From assembly GCF_002261335.1 (NCBI RefSeq), contig NZ_NEVL01000001.1, forward strand, positions 496,001-560,000: a DNA stretch of 64,000 nucleotides. The letters are read 5' to 3'. A model generated the notes under the pieces. It was not told where the DNA came from. It did not search any database and saw only the letters and a list, made by a program, of their open reading frames with translations. Positions 18,278-28,167 of this stretch are shown here, piece after piece (within the stretch, counting starts at the first letter, position 1; each line of letters opens with the position of its first letter). Source of the DNA: Bordetella genomosp. 1 (GTDB lineage: Bacteria > Pseudomonadota > Gammaproteobacteria > Burkholderiales > Burkholderiaceae_B). A program made the position numbers and the translations under genes.

Positions 18278-20182
18278 ATGTTCGAGTTCAAGAAGACCGG
18301 CCAGCAGCAGAAGCAACGCTTCAAGCTGCGTGCCTGGGTGGGCGGGCTGTTTGCCCTGGCCTGCTTCGGCATCCTGACCGCGCGCTTCTGGTTCCTGCAG
18401 GTCGAGCGCTTCGAGGGCTATTCCGAGCGCGCCGACCGCAACCGCATCGCGGTGCAGCCGATCCCGCCGCGCCGCGGCGAGATCCTCGACCGCAACGGCG
18501 TCGTGCTGGCGCGCAATTACCGCACCTACACCATCGAGGTCGTGCCGGCCAACACCGGCGGCACCATCGACGATCTGTTCGAGCGCCTCACCCCGGTGCT
18601 GTACGTGTCGCCCGCCGACCAGCGCCGCTTCAAGCGCCGCGTGCAGGAGTCGAGCCGCTACGCCAGCCTGGTCCTGCGCAACAACCTCAACGAAACCGAG
18701 GCCGCCTGGTTCTCGGCCCACGCCTTCGAGTTTCCGGGCGTGGAGCTGCGGGCGCGCTGGGTGCGCGAGTATCCGCAGGGCGAGGCCGCCGGCCACGTGG
18801 TGGGCTACATCGGCCGCATCTCCGAGGGCGACCAGGACGAGCTCGAGAAGGCCGGCCGCTCCGGCAACTATCGCGGCACCGAGGTCATCGGCAAGAAGGG
18901 CATCGAAAAGACCTGGGAAGAAACGCTGCACGGCCGCACCGGCCTCGAAGAGGTCGAGGTGACGGCGGGCGGGCGCCCGGTGCGCACCCTGCGCCGCATC
19001 GATCCGGTGCCCGGCTCCGACATCATGCTGTCGATCGACCTGAACCTGCAGCGCATCGCCGAGAAGGCCTTCGACGGCCGCCGCGGCGCGCTGGTGGCGA
19101 TCGATCCCGACACGGGCGAGGTGCTGGCCTTCGTGTCGCAGCCTTCGTTCGATCCCAATCTGTTCGTCGACGGCATCGACGTGGAAAACTGGCGCCGCCT
19201 GAACGAGTCGCCCGACCATCCGCTGATCAACCGGCCGCTCTACGGCACCTATCCGATCGGCTCGACCTACAAGCCCTTCGTCGCGCTGGCCGCGCTCGAG
19301 CTGGGCAAGCGCCGCGCCACCGACCGCTTCCCCGATCCGGGCTATTTCGAATTCGGCGGCCAGAAGTTCCGCAATGCCGCGGGCGCCGTGTTCGGCATGA
19401 CCGACATGCACAAGGCCATCGTGGTGTCCTCCGACACCTACTTCTATTCGCTCGGCCCCGAGATCGGCGTGAACGCGCTGCACGATTTCTCCAAGCAGTT
19501 CGGCTTCGGCCAGATCACCGGCATCGACCTCGAAGGCGAGAAGGCCGGCGTGCTGCCGTCCACCGACTGGAAGCGCCGCGCCTACAAGGATCGCGAGCGC
19601 CAGCGCTGGTATGCCGGCGAAACCATCTCGGTGGCGGTGGGGCAGGGCTACAACTCGTTCACGCTGCTGCAGCTGGCGCAGGCCACCTCGACCCTGGCCA
19701 ACAACGGCCTGTATCGCCGCCCGCACCTGGTGCACGCCGTGCGCGACCCGCGCTCGCTGATGATCACCGCCACGCCGTCCACACCCGACTATCGCATCCC
19801 GCTCAAGCAGGCCAATATCGACGTGATCAAGTCGGCCATGGCCGACGTGATCCGCGCCGGCACCGCGCGCCGCGCCTTCGCCAACGCGCCCTACCAGGCG
19901 GCCGGCAAGACCGGCACGGCGCAGGTGTTCAGCCTGCGCGGCGGCCAGTACCGCGCCAACGCCATCGACGAACGCCTGCGCGATCACGCGCTGTTCATGG
20001 GCTTCGCGCCGGTCGACCACCCGCGCATCGCGGTGGCGCTGATCGTCGAGAACGCGGGCTGGGGCGCGAGCAACGCCGCGCCGGTGGCGCGCTCGGTGAT
20101 GGACTACTGGCTCAACAACCAGCGTGAAGACAGGATCGAGCGCGGCGTGAAGGCCGCGGCGGTGGCGGAGCCCGCCGAATGA
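18278..20182 (+). CDS. mrdA: Penicillin-binding protein 2 (elongasome transpeptidase)
   Basis: A class B PBP of 634 residues that cross-links lateral-wall peptidoglycan. One N-terminal membrane anchor (about residues 18-40) precedes the dimerisation domain starting PPRRGEILDRNGVVLARN. The transpeptidase motifs are S329-T-Y-K332 (IGSTYKPFVAL), the S-S-D triad in VVSSDTYFYSLG, and K544-T-G in AAGKTGTAQVF. It starts 10 bases after mreD and overlaps rodA by four bases. Confidence 0.97.
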   Translation: MFEFKKTGQQQKQRFKLRAWVGGLFALACFGILTARFWFLQVERFEGYSERADRNRIAVQPIPPRRGEILDRNGVVLARNYRTYTIEVVPANTGGTIDDLFERLTPVLYVSPADQRRFKRRVQESSRYASLVLRNNLNETEAAWFSAHAFEFPGVELRARWVREYPQGEAAGHVVGYIGRISEGDQDELEKAGRSGNYRGTEVIGKKGIEKTWEETLHGRTGLEEVEVTAGGRPVRTLRRIDPVPGSDIMLSIDLNLQRIAEKAFDGRRGALVAIDPDTGEVLAFVSQPSFDPNLFVDGIDVENWRRLNESPDHPLINRPLYGTYPIGSTYKPFVALAALELGKRRATDRFPDPGYFEFGGQKFRNAAGAVFGMTDMHKAIVVSSDTYFYSLGPEIGVNALHDFSKQFGFGQITGIDLEGEKAGVLPSTDWKRRAYKDRERQRWYAGETISVAVGQGYNSFTLLQLAQATSTLANNGLYRRPHLVHAVRDPRSLMITATPSTPDYRIPLKQANIDVIKSAMADVIRAGTARRAFANAPYQAAGKTGTAQVFSLRGGQYRANAIDERLRDHALFMGFAPVDHPRIAVALIVENAGWGASNAAPVARSVMDYWLNNQREDRIERGVKAAAVAEPAE

Positions 20183-21315
20183 AGCGCCTGGGTCTCATCC
20201 TGCTGCGCGTATTCACCGCGTTCGACTGGCCGCTGCTGTTCGTGCTGGTGCTGTTCGCGGCGCTGGGGCTGACCGTGATGCATTCGGCGGTGGGCGGCAC
20301 CGACTGGCGCTTCGCCGAGCAGTCGCGCAACTTCATGATCGCCTTCGTCGCGATGTGGGCCATGGCGCTGGTGCCGCCGCAGACGCTGATGAAGCTGGCG
20401 CTGCCGTTCTACGTGGTCGGCGTGGTGCTGCTGCTCGGCGTGGAGTTCGCCGGCGAGACCAGCAAGGGCGCCACGCGCTGGCTCAACCTGGGCGTGACGC
20501 GGATCCAGCCGTCGGAGATGATGAAGATCGCCGTGCCGATGATGCTGGCCTGGTACTTCCAGCGCCACGAGGGGCAGGTGCGCATCCGCGACTTCTTCGT
20601 GGCCGCCGCCATGCTGGTGGTGCCGTTCGGCCTGATCGTGCTGCAGCCCGACCTGGGCACGGCGCTGCTGGTGTTCGGCGCGGGTTTCTTCGTGATCTAT
20701 TTCGCGGGCCTGTCGTTCAAGCTGCTGGTGCCCGTGCTGCTGGCCGGGATCATCGGCCTGGGCACGCTGGTGTACTACGAAGACCAGCTCTGCGAGCCCG
20801 ACGTCGACTGGGTCGTGCTGCACGACTACCAGAAGCATCGCGTCTGCACCCTGCTCAATCCCAGCTCCGATCCGCTCGGCAAGGGCTTCCACACCATCCA
20901 GTCGATGATCGCGGTGGGCTCGGGCGGGCTCTACGGCAAGGGCTACATGCAGGGCACGCAGACCCACCTGGACTTCATCCCCGAACGCACCACCGACTTC
21001 ATCTTCGCGGTCTACGCCGAGGAGTTCGGGCTCTACGGCGGCGTTGCGCTGCTGGTGCTCTACGGGCTGCTGATGGCGCGCGGGCTGGCGATCGCATCGC
21101 GCAGCGCCACGCAGTTCGGCCGATTGTTGGCCGGCTCGGTCACGATGATGATGTTCATCTATGTGTTCGTGAACGTCGGCATGGTCACCGGCATCCTGCC
21201 GGTGGTGGGCGTGCCGCTGCCGTTCATGAGTTATGGCGGCACCGCGCTGCTCACGATGGGCATCGCCTGCGGCATCCTGATGAGCATCAGCCGGCATCGG
21301 GCGCGCAAGGCCTGA
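20179..21315 (+). CDS. rodA: SEDS peptidoglycan glycosyltransferase RodA
   Basis: A 378-residue polytopic SEDS protein that polymerises glycan strands with PBP2. Diagnostic segments are the amphipathic RWLNLGVTRIQPSEMMKIAVP, LQPDLGTALLVFGAG with the catalytic Asp, THLDFIPERTTDFIFAVYAEEFG, and the C-terminal VGVPLPFMSYGGTALL. ATGA overlap with mrdA indicates coupled translation. A perfect 15-bp hairpin ends the operon. Confidence 0.97.
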   Translation: MKRLGLILLRVFTAFDWPLLFVLVLFAALGLTVMHSAVGGTDWRFAEQSRNFMIAFVAMWAMALVPPQTLMKLALPFYVVGVVLLLGVEFAGETSKGATRWLNLGVTRIQPSEMMKIAVPMMLAWYFQRHEGQVRIRDFFVAAAMLVVPFGLIVLQPDLGTALLVFGAGFFVIYFAGLSFKLLVPVLLAGIIGLGTLVYYEDQLCEPDVDWVVLHDYQKHRVCTLLNPSSDPLGKGFHTIQSMIAVGSGGLYGKGYMQGTQTHLDFIPERTTDFIFAVYAEEFGLYGGVALLVLYGLLMARGLAIASRSATQFGRLLAGSVTMMMFIYVFVNVGMVTGILPVVGVPLPFMSYGGTALLTMGIACGILMSISRHRARKA

Positions 21316-21334
21316 TCCGGCCGCCGGCACAATA

Positions 21335-21364
21335 AAGAATGGCGTCCCGCGGGACGCCATTCTT
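21335..21364. terminator. Perfect hairpin ending the mre/mrd operon
   Basis: AAGAATGGCGTCCCG at 21335-21349 pairs exactly with CGGGACGCCATTCTT at 21350-21364, a 30-base perfect palindrome with no separate loop and no long T run. It lies between convergent rodA and the Ldh-family gene, so it may serve both. A second partial GGCGTCC/GGACGCC pair follows to 21381. Confidence 0.7.
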
Positions 21365-21400
21365 GCGTCCCGGAGGACGCCGTTGCGCTGGCCGTGCCGC

Positions 21401-22456
21401 TCAGTCGGCCACGGGCGGCGCGGCCACGCCGAGCGTTTCGCCCAGCTTCGCCAGGCCTTCCCAGATCGCCGGCGCGAAGGTGAGGGCGTCGCGGTTGAGC
21501 TCGCGGTTGCGCGCCTCGTACTCGCCCGGATACTGCACGCCGTCCACGCCGGGCTGCGGCGGGCAGGCATGCAGGTAGTCGATGAAGGCACCGACTTCCT
21601 GGGTGCGCCAGTCGGCGTCGAAGTCCACCTGCGGATCGAGCAGGATCGCGAACATGTTGTTGGTCGCGACGCCGTTGCGCGGGTGTTCGGGCTGGATCGT
21701 GCCGCCGCCCGACAGCACGCCGGCCAGCAGCTCGGCCACCAGGCCCAGCGCATAGCCCTTGTGGCCGCCGAAGGGCAGCAGGGCGCCCGGCGGATCGGTG
21801 AACAGCGCGCCCGGGTCCGTGGTCGGATTGCCCTGCGCGTCGATCAGCGAACCGGCCGGGGCTTCCTGGCCGTTGGTGGCCAGCACGCGCGCCTTGTTGA
21901 CGGCGATCGAGCTGGTGGCCATGTCGACCAGGATGGGCGGGCGGCCGCCCGGCAGCGGGCCCGCGAAGCACAGCGGATTGGTCGTGAGGCAGGCGCGGGC
22001 GCCGCCGAACGGCGCGACGGTGGGCGCGCGATTGATGACGTTGGTGAAGGCCAGCAGGATCTGGCCCGCCGCCGCCACCATCTCGCCGTAGTAGCCCATG
22101 CGGCCGAGGTGGTGCGAATTGCGCAGCGTCAGGATGCACTGGCCGTGTTCGGCGGTGCGCTCGATGGCCTGGCGCATCGCCACCTTGCCCACGTGCTGGC
22201 CGAAGCCGCTGTGGCCTTCGAAGGCCAGCAGCGTGCCGCGGTCGTTGACCAGTTCGGCGCGCCCGTCGGCCCGCACGAACCCTTCGCGCAGCACCCGTTC
22301 GTAGTTGGGCAGGATGGACAGGCCGTGGCTGGTGTAGCCCACGCGGTCGGACTCGACCAGGTGTTCGGCCACGTCGTGGGCGATGTCGGTCGGCACGCCC
22401 TGGGCCGCGAGCAGGCGCTCCCCGTATGCAATGGCCTCGTTGATGCTGATTTTCAT
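21401..22456 (-). CDS. Ldh-family 2-hydroxyacid dehydrogenase (second paralogue)
   Basis: A 351-residue Ldh_2-family enzyme. Motifs: GYTSHGLSILPNYERVLREG, LRNSHHLGRMGYYGE with the catalytic His, CLTTNPLCFAGPLPGG, ATSSIAVNKARV, and a full LLPFGGHKGYALGLVAELL cofactor loop, unlike the paralogue at 1115. It lies 9 bases downstream of the SLC13 carrier in one transcription unit, so the pair probably takes up and oxidises the same hydroxy-dicarboxylate or hydroxyacid (malate, tartrate or sulfolactate class). The substrate is inference. Confidence 0.85.
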   Translation of the reverse strand: MKISINEAIAYGERLLAAQGVPTDIAHDVAEHLVESDRVGYTSHGLSILPNYERVLREGFVRADGRAELVNDRGTLLAFEGHSGFGQHVGKVAMRQAIERTAEHGQCILTLRNSHHLGRMGYYGEMVAAAGQILLAFTNVINRAPTVAPFGGARACLTTNPLCFAGPLPGGRPPILVDMATSSIAVNKARVLATNGQEAPAGSLIDAQGNPTTDPGALFTDPPGALLPFGGHKGYALGLVAELLAGVLSGGGTIQPEHPRNGVATNNMFAILLDPQVDFDADWRTQEVGAFIDYLHACPPQPGVDGVQYPGEYEARNRELNRDALTFAPAIWEGLAKLGETLGVAAPPVAD

Positions 22457-22465
22457 GATGACTCC

Positions 22466-23956
22466 TTACAGCCAGCCCAGCCAGCGCCAGTAGGTGGCAC
22501 CGAACAGCACCATCAGCAGGTAGCCGACGATGGTGATGACGATCCCGACGCGGGCGAACTGCTTGGCGGTGAAGGTCTCCGTGCCCAGGCACACCATGTT
22601 CTGCGGCGCGTTGATGGGCAGGATGAAGCCGTAGCTCACCACGAAGCCCAGCAGCATGGTCATGCCGAGGCGGTTGAACTCGCCGGGCAGGGTGGCCAGC
22701 ACCGAGATCAGGATGGGCAGCATGGCGGACGTCAGTGCGGTGGCGCTGGCGAAGCCGAGGTGGATCACGATCAGGAAGGCGGCCAGGATCGAGAAGATCG
22801 CGAGCGGGCCGAGGTGGTCCAGACCGGTGTGGGTCACGACCTGGTTGCCGAGCCATTGGCCGGCCTGGGTGGTGAGCAGCGCGGTACCGAGGCTGATGCC
22901 GACCCCGAACACGATCACGGTGCCCCACGGAATGCGGCTCTGCACGTCCTTCCAAGTCATCACGCCGAAGCGCGGCAGAAGCAGCAGGACCAGGCCGAAG
23001 TAGGTGGTGGAGGTGGTGTCGAAGTTGTGCAGCGACTTCTCGGTGGCCCACAGCAACAGCAGCATGATGGACACGCCCAGCAGGCGCTTCTGCGGACCCG
23101 TCATGGGGCCGAGCGCGTCGAGTTCGGCCTGCACCGCTTCCTTGCCGCCGGCAATGTTGTCGGCTTCGGGCGGCAGCATCTTCAGCACGATGAAGACCAG
23201 CACCACGGACATGATGATCGACCACGGCGCGCCGGCGATCAGCCACTCGGCCCACGACACGCGGTCGCCGAGCATCTTTTCCATGAAGCCCTTGGTCAGC
23301 AGGTTCTGGGCGGCGGCGGTCTGGATGCCGACGTTCCAGATGCTGGTGGCCTGCGCCACGATGATCATGATGCCGGCCGCGATGTTGGAGCGCTTGTCCA
23401 CGCCGAAGGCGGCGATCACACCCATCATGATGGGCACGACCGCGGCGCTGCGCGCGGTGGCGCTGGGCACCACCAGGCTGAGCACGATGGTCACGGCGAT
23501 CGCGCCGATCATGATGCGTGTGGTGCTGGTGCCGATGCGCGACAGCGTGATCAGCGCGATGCGTCGGTCCAGTCCCGTGAAGGTCATCGCCGCGGCGATG
23601 AACAGCGCGCCGGTCACCAAAGCCAGCGCCGAGTTCGAGAACCCGGTCAGCGCCATGCTGATGGCGGCCGAGGTGCCGTACAGCACCTCGGGATTCTTGA
23701 TGGTGGGCGCGGTGCCCAGCAGGAAGGCCATCAAGGTGGTGATCATGATGGCGCTGGCTTCATACGAAACCGCTTCCGTGATCCACACCACGACCGCGAA
23801 CACCAGGATGGCGATCATGCGGTGGCCGGCGGGCGGCAGGTCGGCGGGCATGGGAAGCATCAGCACCACGATGAGCGCCAGAATGCCGGCCACAAGGCCT
23901 AAGGGGATTTTTTTCTTGGGGGCTTGCGGGGCAGGGACAGCGGCTTGCGCAGTCAT
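22466..23956 (-). CDS. SLC13/DASS-family sodium:anion (dicarboxylate-type) symporter
   Basis: A 496-residue inner-membrane carrier with about eleven to thirteen helices. Visible are WITEAVSYEASAIMITTLMAF in the scaffold region, VVPSATARSAAVVPIMMGVIAAFG (first S-N-T-like clamp reads S-A-T-A-R), and the second repeat with LGFASATALTSAMLPIL and FILPINAPQNMVCLGTETF. I take the ATG at 23956, six bases after GGAG; the ATG six bases upstream would abut the ribosome binding site. Upstream of and co-oriented with the Ldh-family gene. Substrate (C4-dicarboxylate, tartrate, sulfonate) not determinable. Confidence 0.85.
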   Translation of the reverse strand: MTAQAAVPAPQAPKKKIPLGLVAGILALIVVLMLPMPADLPPAGHRMIAILVFAVVVWITEAVSYEASAIMITTLMAFLLGTAPTIKNPEVLYGTSAAISMALTGFSNSALALVTGALFIAAAMTFTGLDRRIALITLSRIGTSTTRIMIGAIAVTIVLSLVVPSATARSAAVVPIMMGVIAAFGVDKRSNIAAGIMIIVAQATSIWNVGIQTAAAQNLLTKGFMEKMLGDRVSWAEWLIAGAPWSIIMSVVLVFIVLKMLPPEADNIAGGKEAVQAELDALGPMTGPQKRLLGVSIMLLLLWATEKSLHNFDTTSTTYFGLVLLLLPRFGVMTWKDVQSRIPWGTVIVFGVGISLGTALLTTQAGQWLGNQVVTHTGLDHLGPLAIFSILAAFLIVIHLGFASATALTSAMLPILISVLATLPGEFNRLGMTMLLGFVVSYGFILPINAPQNMVCLGTETFTAKQFARVGIVITIVGYLLMVLFGATYWRWLGWL

Positions 23957-24228
23957 ATCCATCTCCGATCTAGGTCAAACGACGTCAGAACACGGGACAA
24001 GCATGGCAGTACTGTGGAAAACCCGCATTGATACGGGTCAAGGGGAACTAAGTCCGATATTGAGGGGTCGGATCAGGGCGATTATGCTGGCCCGTTTGCC
24101 CGCAGGGCAAGCCCATTGTGCGCATCGGGCCGCAATGGCCCGCGCGCGGTCCACACACCGTCAACAGGGAAACGCGCGAAACGCCAAGCATGGCAGGCGC
24201 GCGTGACAGGGGCGGGACGGCATGCCGC

Positions 24229-24801
24229 TCAGCCCAGCGCCAGGCGCAGTTGATCGTCGAGCATCGCGGTGGGCGTGACGCGCCAGCCGCTCTGGGCGTA
24301 GCGCAGCCAGCGGCCGAGCACCAGGTGCGTCAGCAGGCTGGCCTGGGCCGCCACGTTGGCGTCGTCGGGCAGGCCGCCGTCGTTGACCGCGTTGCGCAGA
24401 CACTGCTTGAACGTGGCCTCGATCCGATCGTTGATGTGGTTGATGCGGTCTTGCAGCCGGTTGTCTTCGGTGACCAGGGCGTCGCCGGTCAGCACGCGCG
24501 TCATGCCGCGGTTGCGCTCGGAGAAGGCCAGCAGCATGGCGACCGTCTTGCGCGCCTGGCCCAGCCCTTGCGGCTCGGCGGCGGCGATCTGGTTCACCAG
24601 CGTGAACAGCGTGGTCTCGATGAACTCGATCAGCCCTTCGAACATCTGCGCCTTGCTGGCGAAGTGGCGGTAGAGCGCGGCCTCGGAAACCTGCATGCGG
24701 GCGGCGAGCGCCGCGGTGGTGATGCGGGCAGCATGGGGCTGCTCCAGCATTTCCGCCAGCGTCTGCAGGATCTGAGTCTTTCTCTCGCCAGGTTTCGCCA
24801 T
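24229..24801 (-). CDS. slmA: Nucleoid occlusion factor SlmA (TetR family)
   Basis: A 190-residue TetR-type DNA-binding protein. The N-terminus KPGERKTQILQTLAEML and the HTH region ITTAALAARMQVSEAALYRHF with FEGLIEFIETTLFTLVNQI match SlmA/Ttk, which binds chromosomal sites and blocks FtsZ ring assembly over the nucleoid. FSERNRGMTRVLTGDALVTEDNRLQDRI is the conserved ligand-domain segment. It follows the HAD gene by 37 bases in the argB direction, a conserved neighbourhood in related genomes. Confidence 0.88.
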   Translation of the reverse strand: MAKPGERKTQILQTLAEMLEQPHAARITTAALAARMQVSEAALYRHFASKAQMFEGLIEFIETTLFTLVNQIAAAEPQGLGQARKTVAMLLAFSERNRGMTRVLTGDALVTEDNRLQDRINHINDRIEATFKQCLRNAVNDGGLPDDANVAAQASLLTHLVLGRWLRYAQSGWRVTPTAMLDDQLRLALG

Positions 24802-24838
24802 GGGGACGTGTGAGGCTGTCGGGGTCGGGCGGCGCGGT

Positions 24839-25614
24839 TCAGCCGCGCAGCGGCCGACGCCGCAGCAGCAGGTCGGTAACCGAGTTTACCCGTAAGTCGA
24901 CATAGGCAGGGCGCGACTTGTGCCCGCGGGCGAACGGCGTGCCCGGATGATAGACGTGCACCGTGCGCAGCCCGATGCGGCGCGCACTGCGCAGGTTGTC
25001 GAGCGTGTCCTCGATCAGCACCGCCTGGCGCGGCTGCACGCCTTCGCGCGCCAGCACGTAGCGCAGCAGCGCGGGCGAGGGCTTGGGCCGGAACTGGCCA
25101 TGCAGCCGCATCTGCTCGATGCCCCACAGGCTGTGGAAACACCCCAGCAGGCCGAGGTGGCGCAGCACGGCGCGCGCGTAGTCGAGCGGCGCGTTGGTGA
25201 GCAGCACCTTGCGGCCGGGCAGGGCGCGCAGCTTGGCGGGCAGGCCCTTTTCGGCCCGCACCAGCGGCGCGATGTCGAAATCGTGGCTGTCGTGCAGGAA
25301 CTGGTGCGCATCGACGCCATGGTGGCGCACCAGCCCGATCACGGTGGCGCCGTAGCGCTGCCAATAGAGCTTGCGCAGCCGGTTGGCCTCGTCGACGTCG
25401 ACGCCCAGCGCATTGACCACCGCCTGCGTCATGCCCGCGTCGATCAGCGGGAAGATGGCATGCGAGGTGTCGTGCAGCGTGTTGTCGAGGTCGAACAGCC
25501 AGACCCGGCCGGAAGCACCGAGGCCGGCGCTGCCGGCCTCGACCACACGACGGCCGCGGCGCACGCGCGCCGCGGGCCGTTGCAGCAGGCGGCGCGCCGG
25601 CGCGGCGGGTGCCA

Positions 25615-25615
<1 letters not shown>
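24839..25615 (-). CDS. HAD-superfamily pyrimidine 5'-nucleotidase
   Basis: A 258-residue HAD hydrolase of the Sdt1/pyrimidine 5'-nucleotidase subgroup. Motif I is VWLFDLDNTLHDTSHAIFP (nucleophile and acid-base Asp), motif II VLLTNAPLDYARAVL, motif III the Lys of RPKPSPALLRYV, motif IV AVLIEDTLDNLRSA. The ATG shares one base with the argB stop (TGATG), so translation is coupled. About 35 residues precede the HAD domain and are Arg/Ala-rich, so a later start is possible. Likely role: dephosphorylating or clearing pyrimidine nucleotides. Confidence 0.83.
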
Positions 25616-26574
<959 letters not shown>

Positions 26575-26777
26575 TCAGGCATGGCGGCAAGCATAAGGCA
26601 AATTGTAGTCCCCCCGGGCGTCATATGCCCCAATCCCATGTCTATATGGCCGACAAATGCAAGCCAATCAGGTAAATTGGGGTCGTTTTTGCAACGAACG
26701 GCCGGAGAGCGGACGTTTCCGTCGCACCCCCGCCGGGGCCGCCCCGGTGATCCCACATCAATACAACGAGGCAAATC

Positions 26778-27566
26778 ATGCGTTTCACCTTCCTGCGGTC
26801 GGCCCTGGTGGCGTCGGCCCTCGTCCTGGCCTCGGGTGCTGCCCAGGCTGAAAAGCTCACCATCGGCGCCACCCAGGTGCCGCACGCCGAGATCCTCGAA
26901 GTGGTCAAGCCGGTGCTGGCCAAAGAAGGCGTGGAGCTCGACATCAAGGTCTTCACCGACTACGTGCAGCCCAACCTGCAGCTGGCCGACAAGCAGCTCG
27001 ACGCCAACTTCTTCCAGCACCAGCCCTACCTCGACACCTTCAACAAGGACCGCAAGACCAACCTCGTGTCGGTCGGTCTGGTGCACGTCGAGCCCTTCGG
27101 CGCCTACTCCAAGAAGATCAAGGCCATCGGCGAGCTCAAGGAAGGCGCCACCATCGCGCTGCCCAACGATCCGTCGAACAGCGGCCGCGCGCTGCTGCTG
27201 CTTCAGAAGCAGGGCCTGCTCAAGCTGAAGGACCCGGCCAACATCGTCGCCACCCCGATCGACGTGGTCGAGAATCCCAAGAAGCTGAAGTTCCGCGAAC
27301 TCGAGGCAGCCATGCTGCCGCGCTCGCTCGACGACGTCGACGTGGCGCTGATCAACACCAACTACGCGCTCGAGGCCGGCCTGGTCCCCACCAAGGACGC
27401 GCTGTTCATCGAGGGCGCCGATTCGCCCTACGCGAACATCGTGGCCACCCGCCAGGACAACAAGGACGCGCCCAAGATCAAGAAGCTGGTCGACGCGCTG
27501 CACTCCGAAGCGGTGAAGAAGTTCATCCAGGAAAAGTACAAGGGCGCCGTGGTGCCGGCGTTCTGA
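26778..27566 (+). CDS. MetQ/NlpA-family periplasmic substrate-binding protein
   Basis: A 262-residue solute-binding protein of the NlpA/MetQ family, which delivers D- or L-methionine to the MetNI ABC transporter. Signal peptide MRFTFLRSALVASALVLASG ends AAQA before EKLTIGATQVPHAEIL. The family features VFTDYVQPNLQLADKQLDAN and FFQHQPYL are intact, as is NTNYALEAGLVP. There is no Cys at the cleavage site, so it is a soluble periplasmic protein rather than the lipoprotein usual for the family. No MetN or MetI gene is nearby. GAGG lies upstream of the ATG and a strong terminator follows. Confidence 0.88.
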   Translation: MRFTFLRSALVASALVLASGAAQAEKLTIGATQVPHAEILEVVKPVLAKEGVELDIKVFTDYVQPNLQLADKQLDANFFQHQPYLDTFNKDRKTNLVSVGLVHVEPFGAYSKKIKAIGELKEGATIALPNDPSNSGRALLLLQKQGLLKLKDPANIVATPIDVVENPKKLKFRELEAAMLPRSLDDVDVALINTNYALEAGLVPTKDALFIEGADSPYANIVATRQDNKDAPKIKKLVDALHSEAVKKFIQEKYKGAVVPAF

Positions 27567-27612
27567 TCCTGCCTCGCGCTGCGGCGCCCGCGGCGCCGCA
27601 GCGCCCCGCGAA

Positions 27613-27652
27613 AAACAAAGCCCCCGGTGTCTGCACACCGGGGGCTTTGTTT
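27613..27652. terminator. Bidirectional terminator (metQ-like / tlpA)
   Basis: An 18-bp perfect stem: AAACAAAGCCCCCGGTGT (27613-27630), loop CTGC, ACACCGGGGGCTTTGTTT (27635-27652). It lies between convergent genes and is symmetrical enough to end both transcripts. Confidence 0.9.
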
Positions 27653-27672
27653 CGTGACGGGTTCGGCGCGGT

Positions 27673-28167
27673 TCAGCCGGCGGCCAGGGCCCGCTCGACG
27701 GTGGCGTGGAATTCGGCCACGTCGTATTCGCCCAGGTAGCGCTTGATGATGCGGCCGTTCTTGTCGATCAGGAAGGCCGTGGGCGTGAGGCGGATGTCGC
27801 CGAAGGCGCGCGCGATCTCGCCCTTGGAATCGATCGCCACCGGGAACGGCAGCTTGCGGCTCTGGACGAAGTTCAGCACGTAGTTGGGCGGGTCGTATTG
27901 CATGGCCACGCCGATGGCCTCGTAACCCTTGGGCGCGTACTCGTTGTAGGCCGAGATGGTCTCCGGCATCTGCTTCACGCAGGTGACGCAGCTGGTGGCC
28001 CAGAACTTGACCAGCACCACCTTGCCGCGCAGGTCCTGCATGGAGACCTGCTTGCCTTCGAGGGTGGTGAAGACGACGTCGGGCGCCGGCGCGGCCGGGC
28101 GCCAGACGAACCAGGCGCCGATGCCGGCCGCCACCACGACGGCCAGCGCGAGTACGACTTTTTTCAT
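27673..28167 (-). CDS. Membrane-anchored TlpA-like thioredoxin-fold protein
   Basis: A 164-residue periplasmic thioredoxin-like protein with an N-terminal membrane anchor (residues 4-21). The active site is C60-V-T-C63 in VKFWATSCVTCVKQMPE, and the cis-Pro loop is LTPTAFLIDKNGRI. TlpA/ResA-type proteins reduce periplasmic disulfides, for example during cytochrome c or oxidase assembly. The CVTC dipeptide is less common than CxPC and suggests a tuned redox potential. Its ATG overlaps the dolP stop by four bases; its target is not evident. Confidence 0.88.
   Translation of the reverse strand: MKKVVLALAVVVAAGIGAWFVWRPAAPAPDVVFTTLEGKQVSMQDLRGKVVLVKFWATSCVTCVKQMPETISAYNEYAPKGYEAIGVAMQYDPPNYVLNFVQSRKLPFPVAIDSKGEIARAFGDIRLTPTAFLIDKNGRIIKRYLGEYDVAEFHATVERALAAG

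Noticed and set aside
26625-26690. CCCCAAT...ATTGGGG pair upstream of the MetQ-like gene considered as a riboswitch
   Set aside because: The arms are separated by more than 40 bases with no supporting inner stems and no match to a SAM or other riboswitch core.
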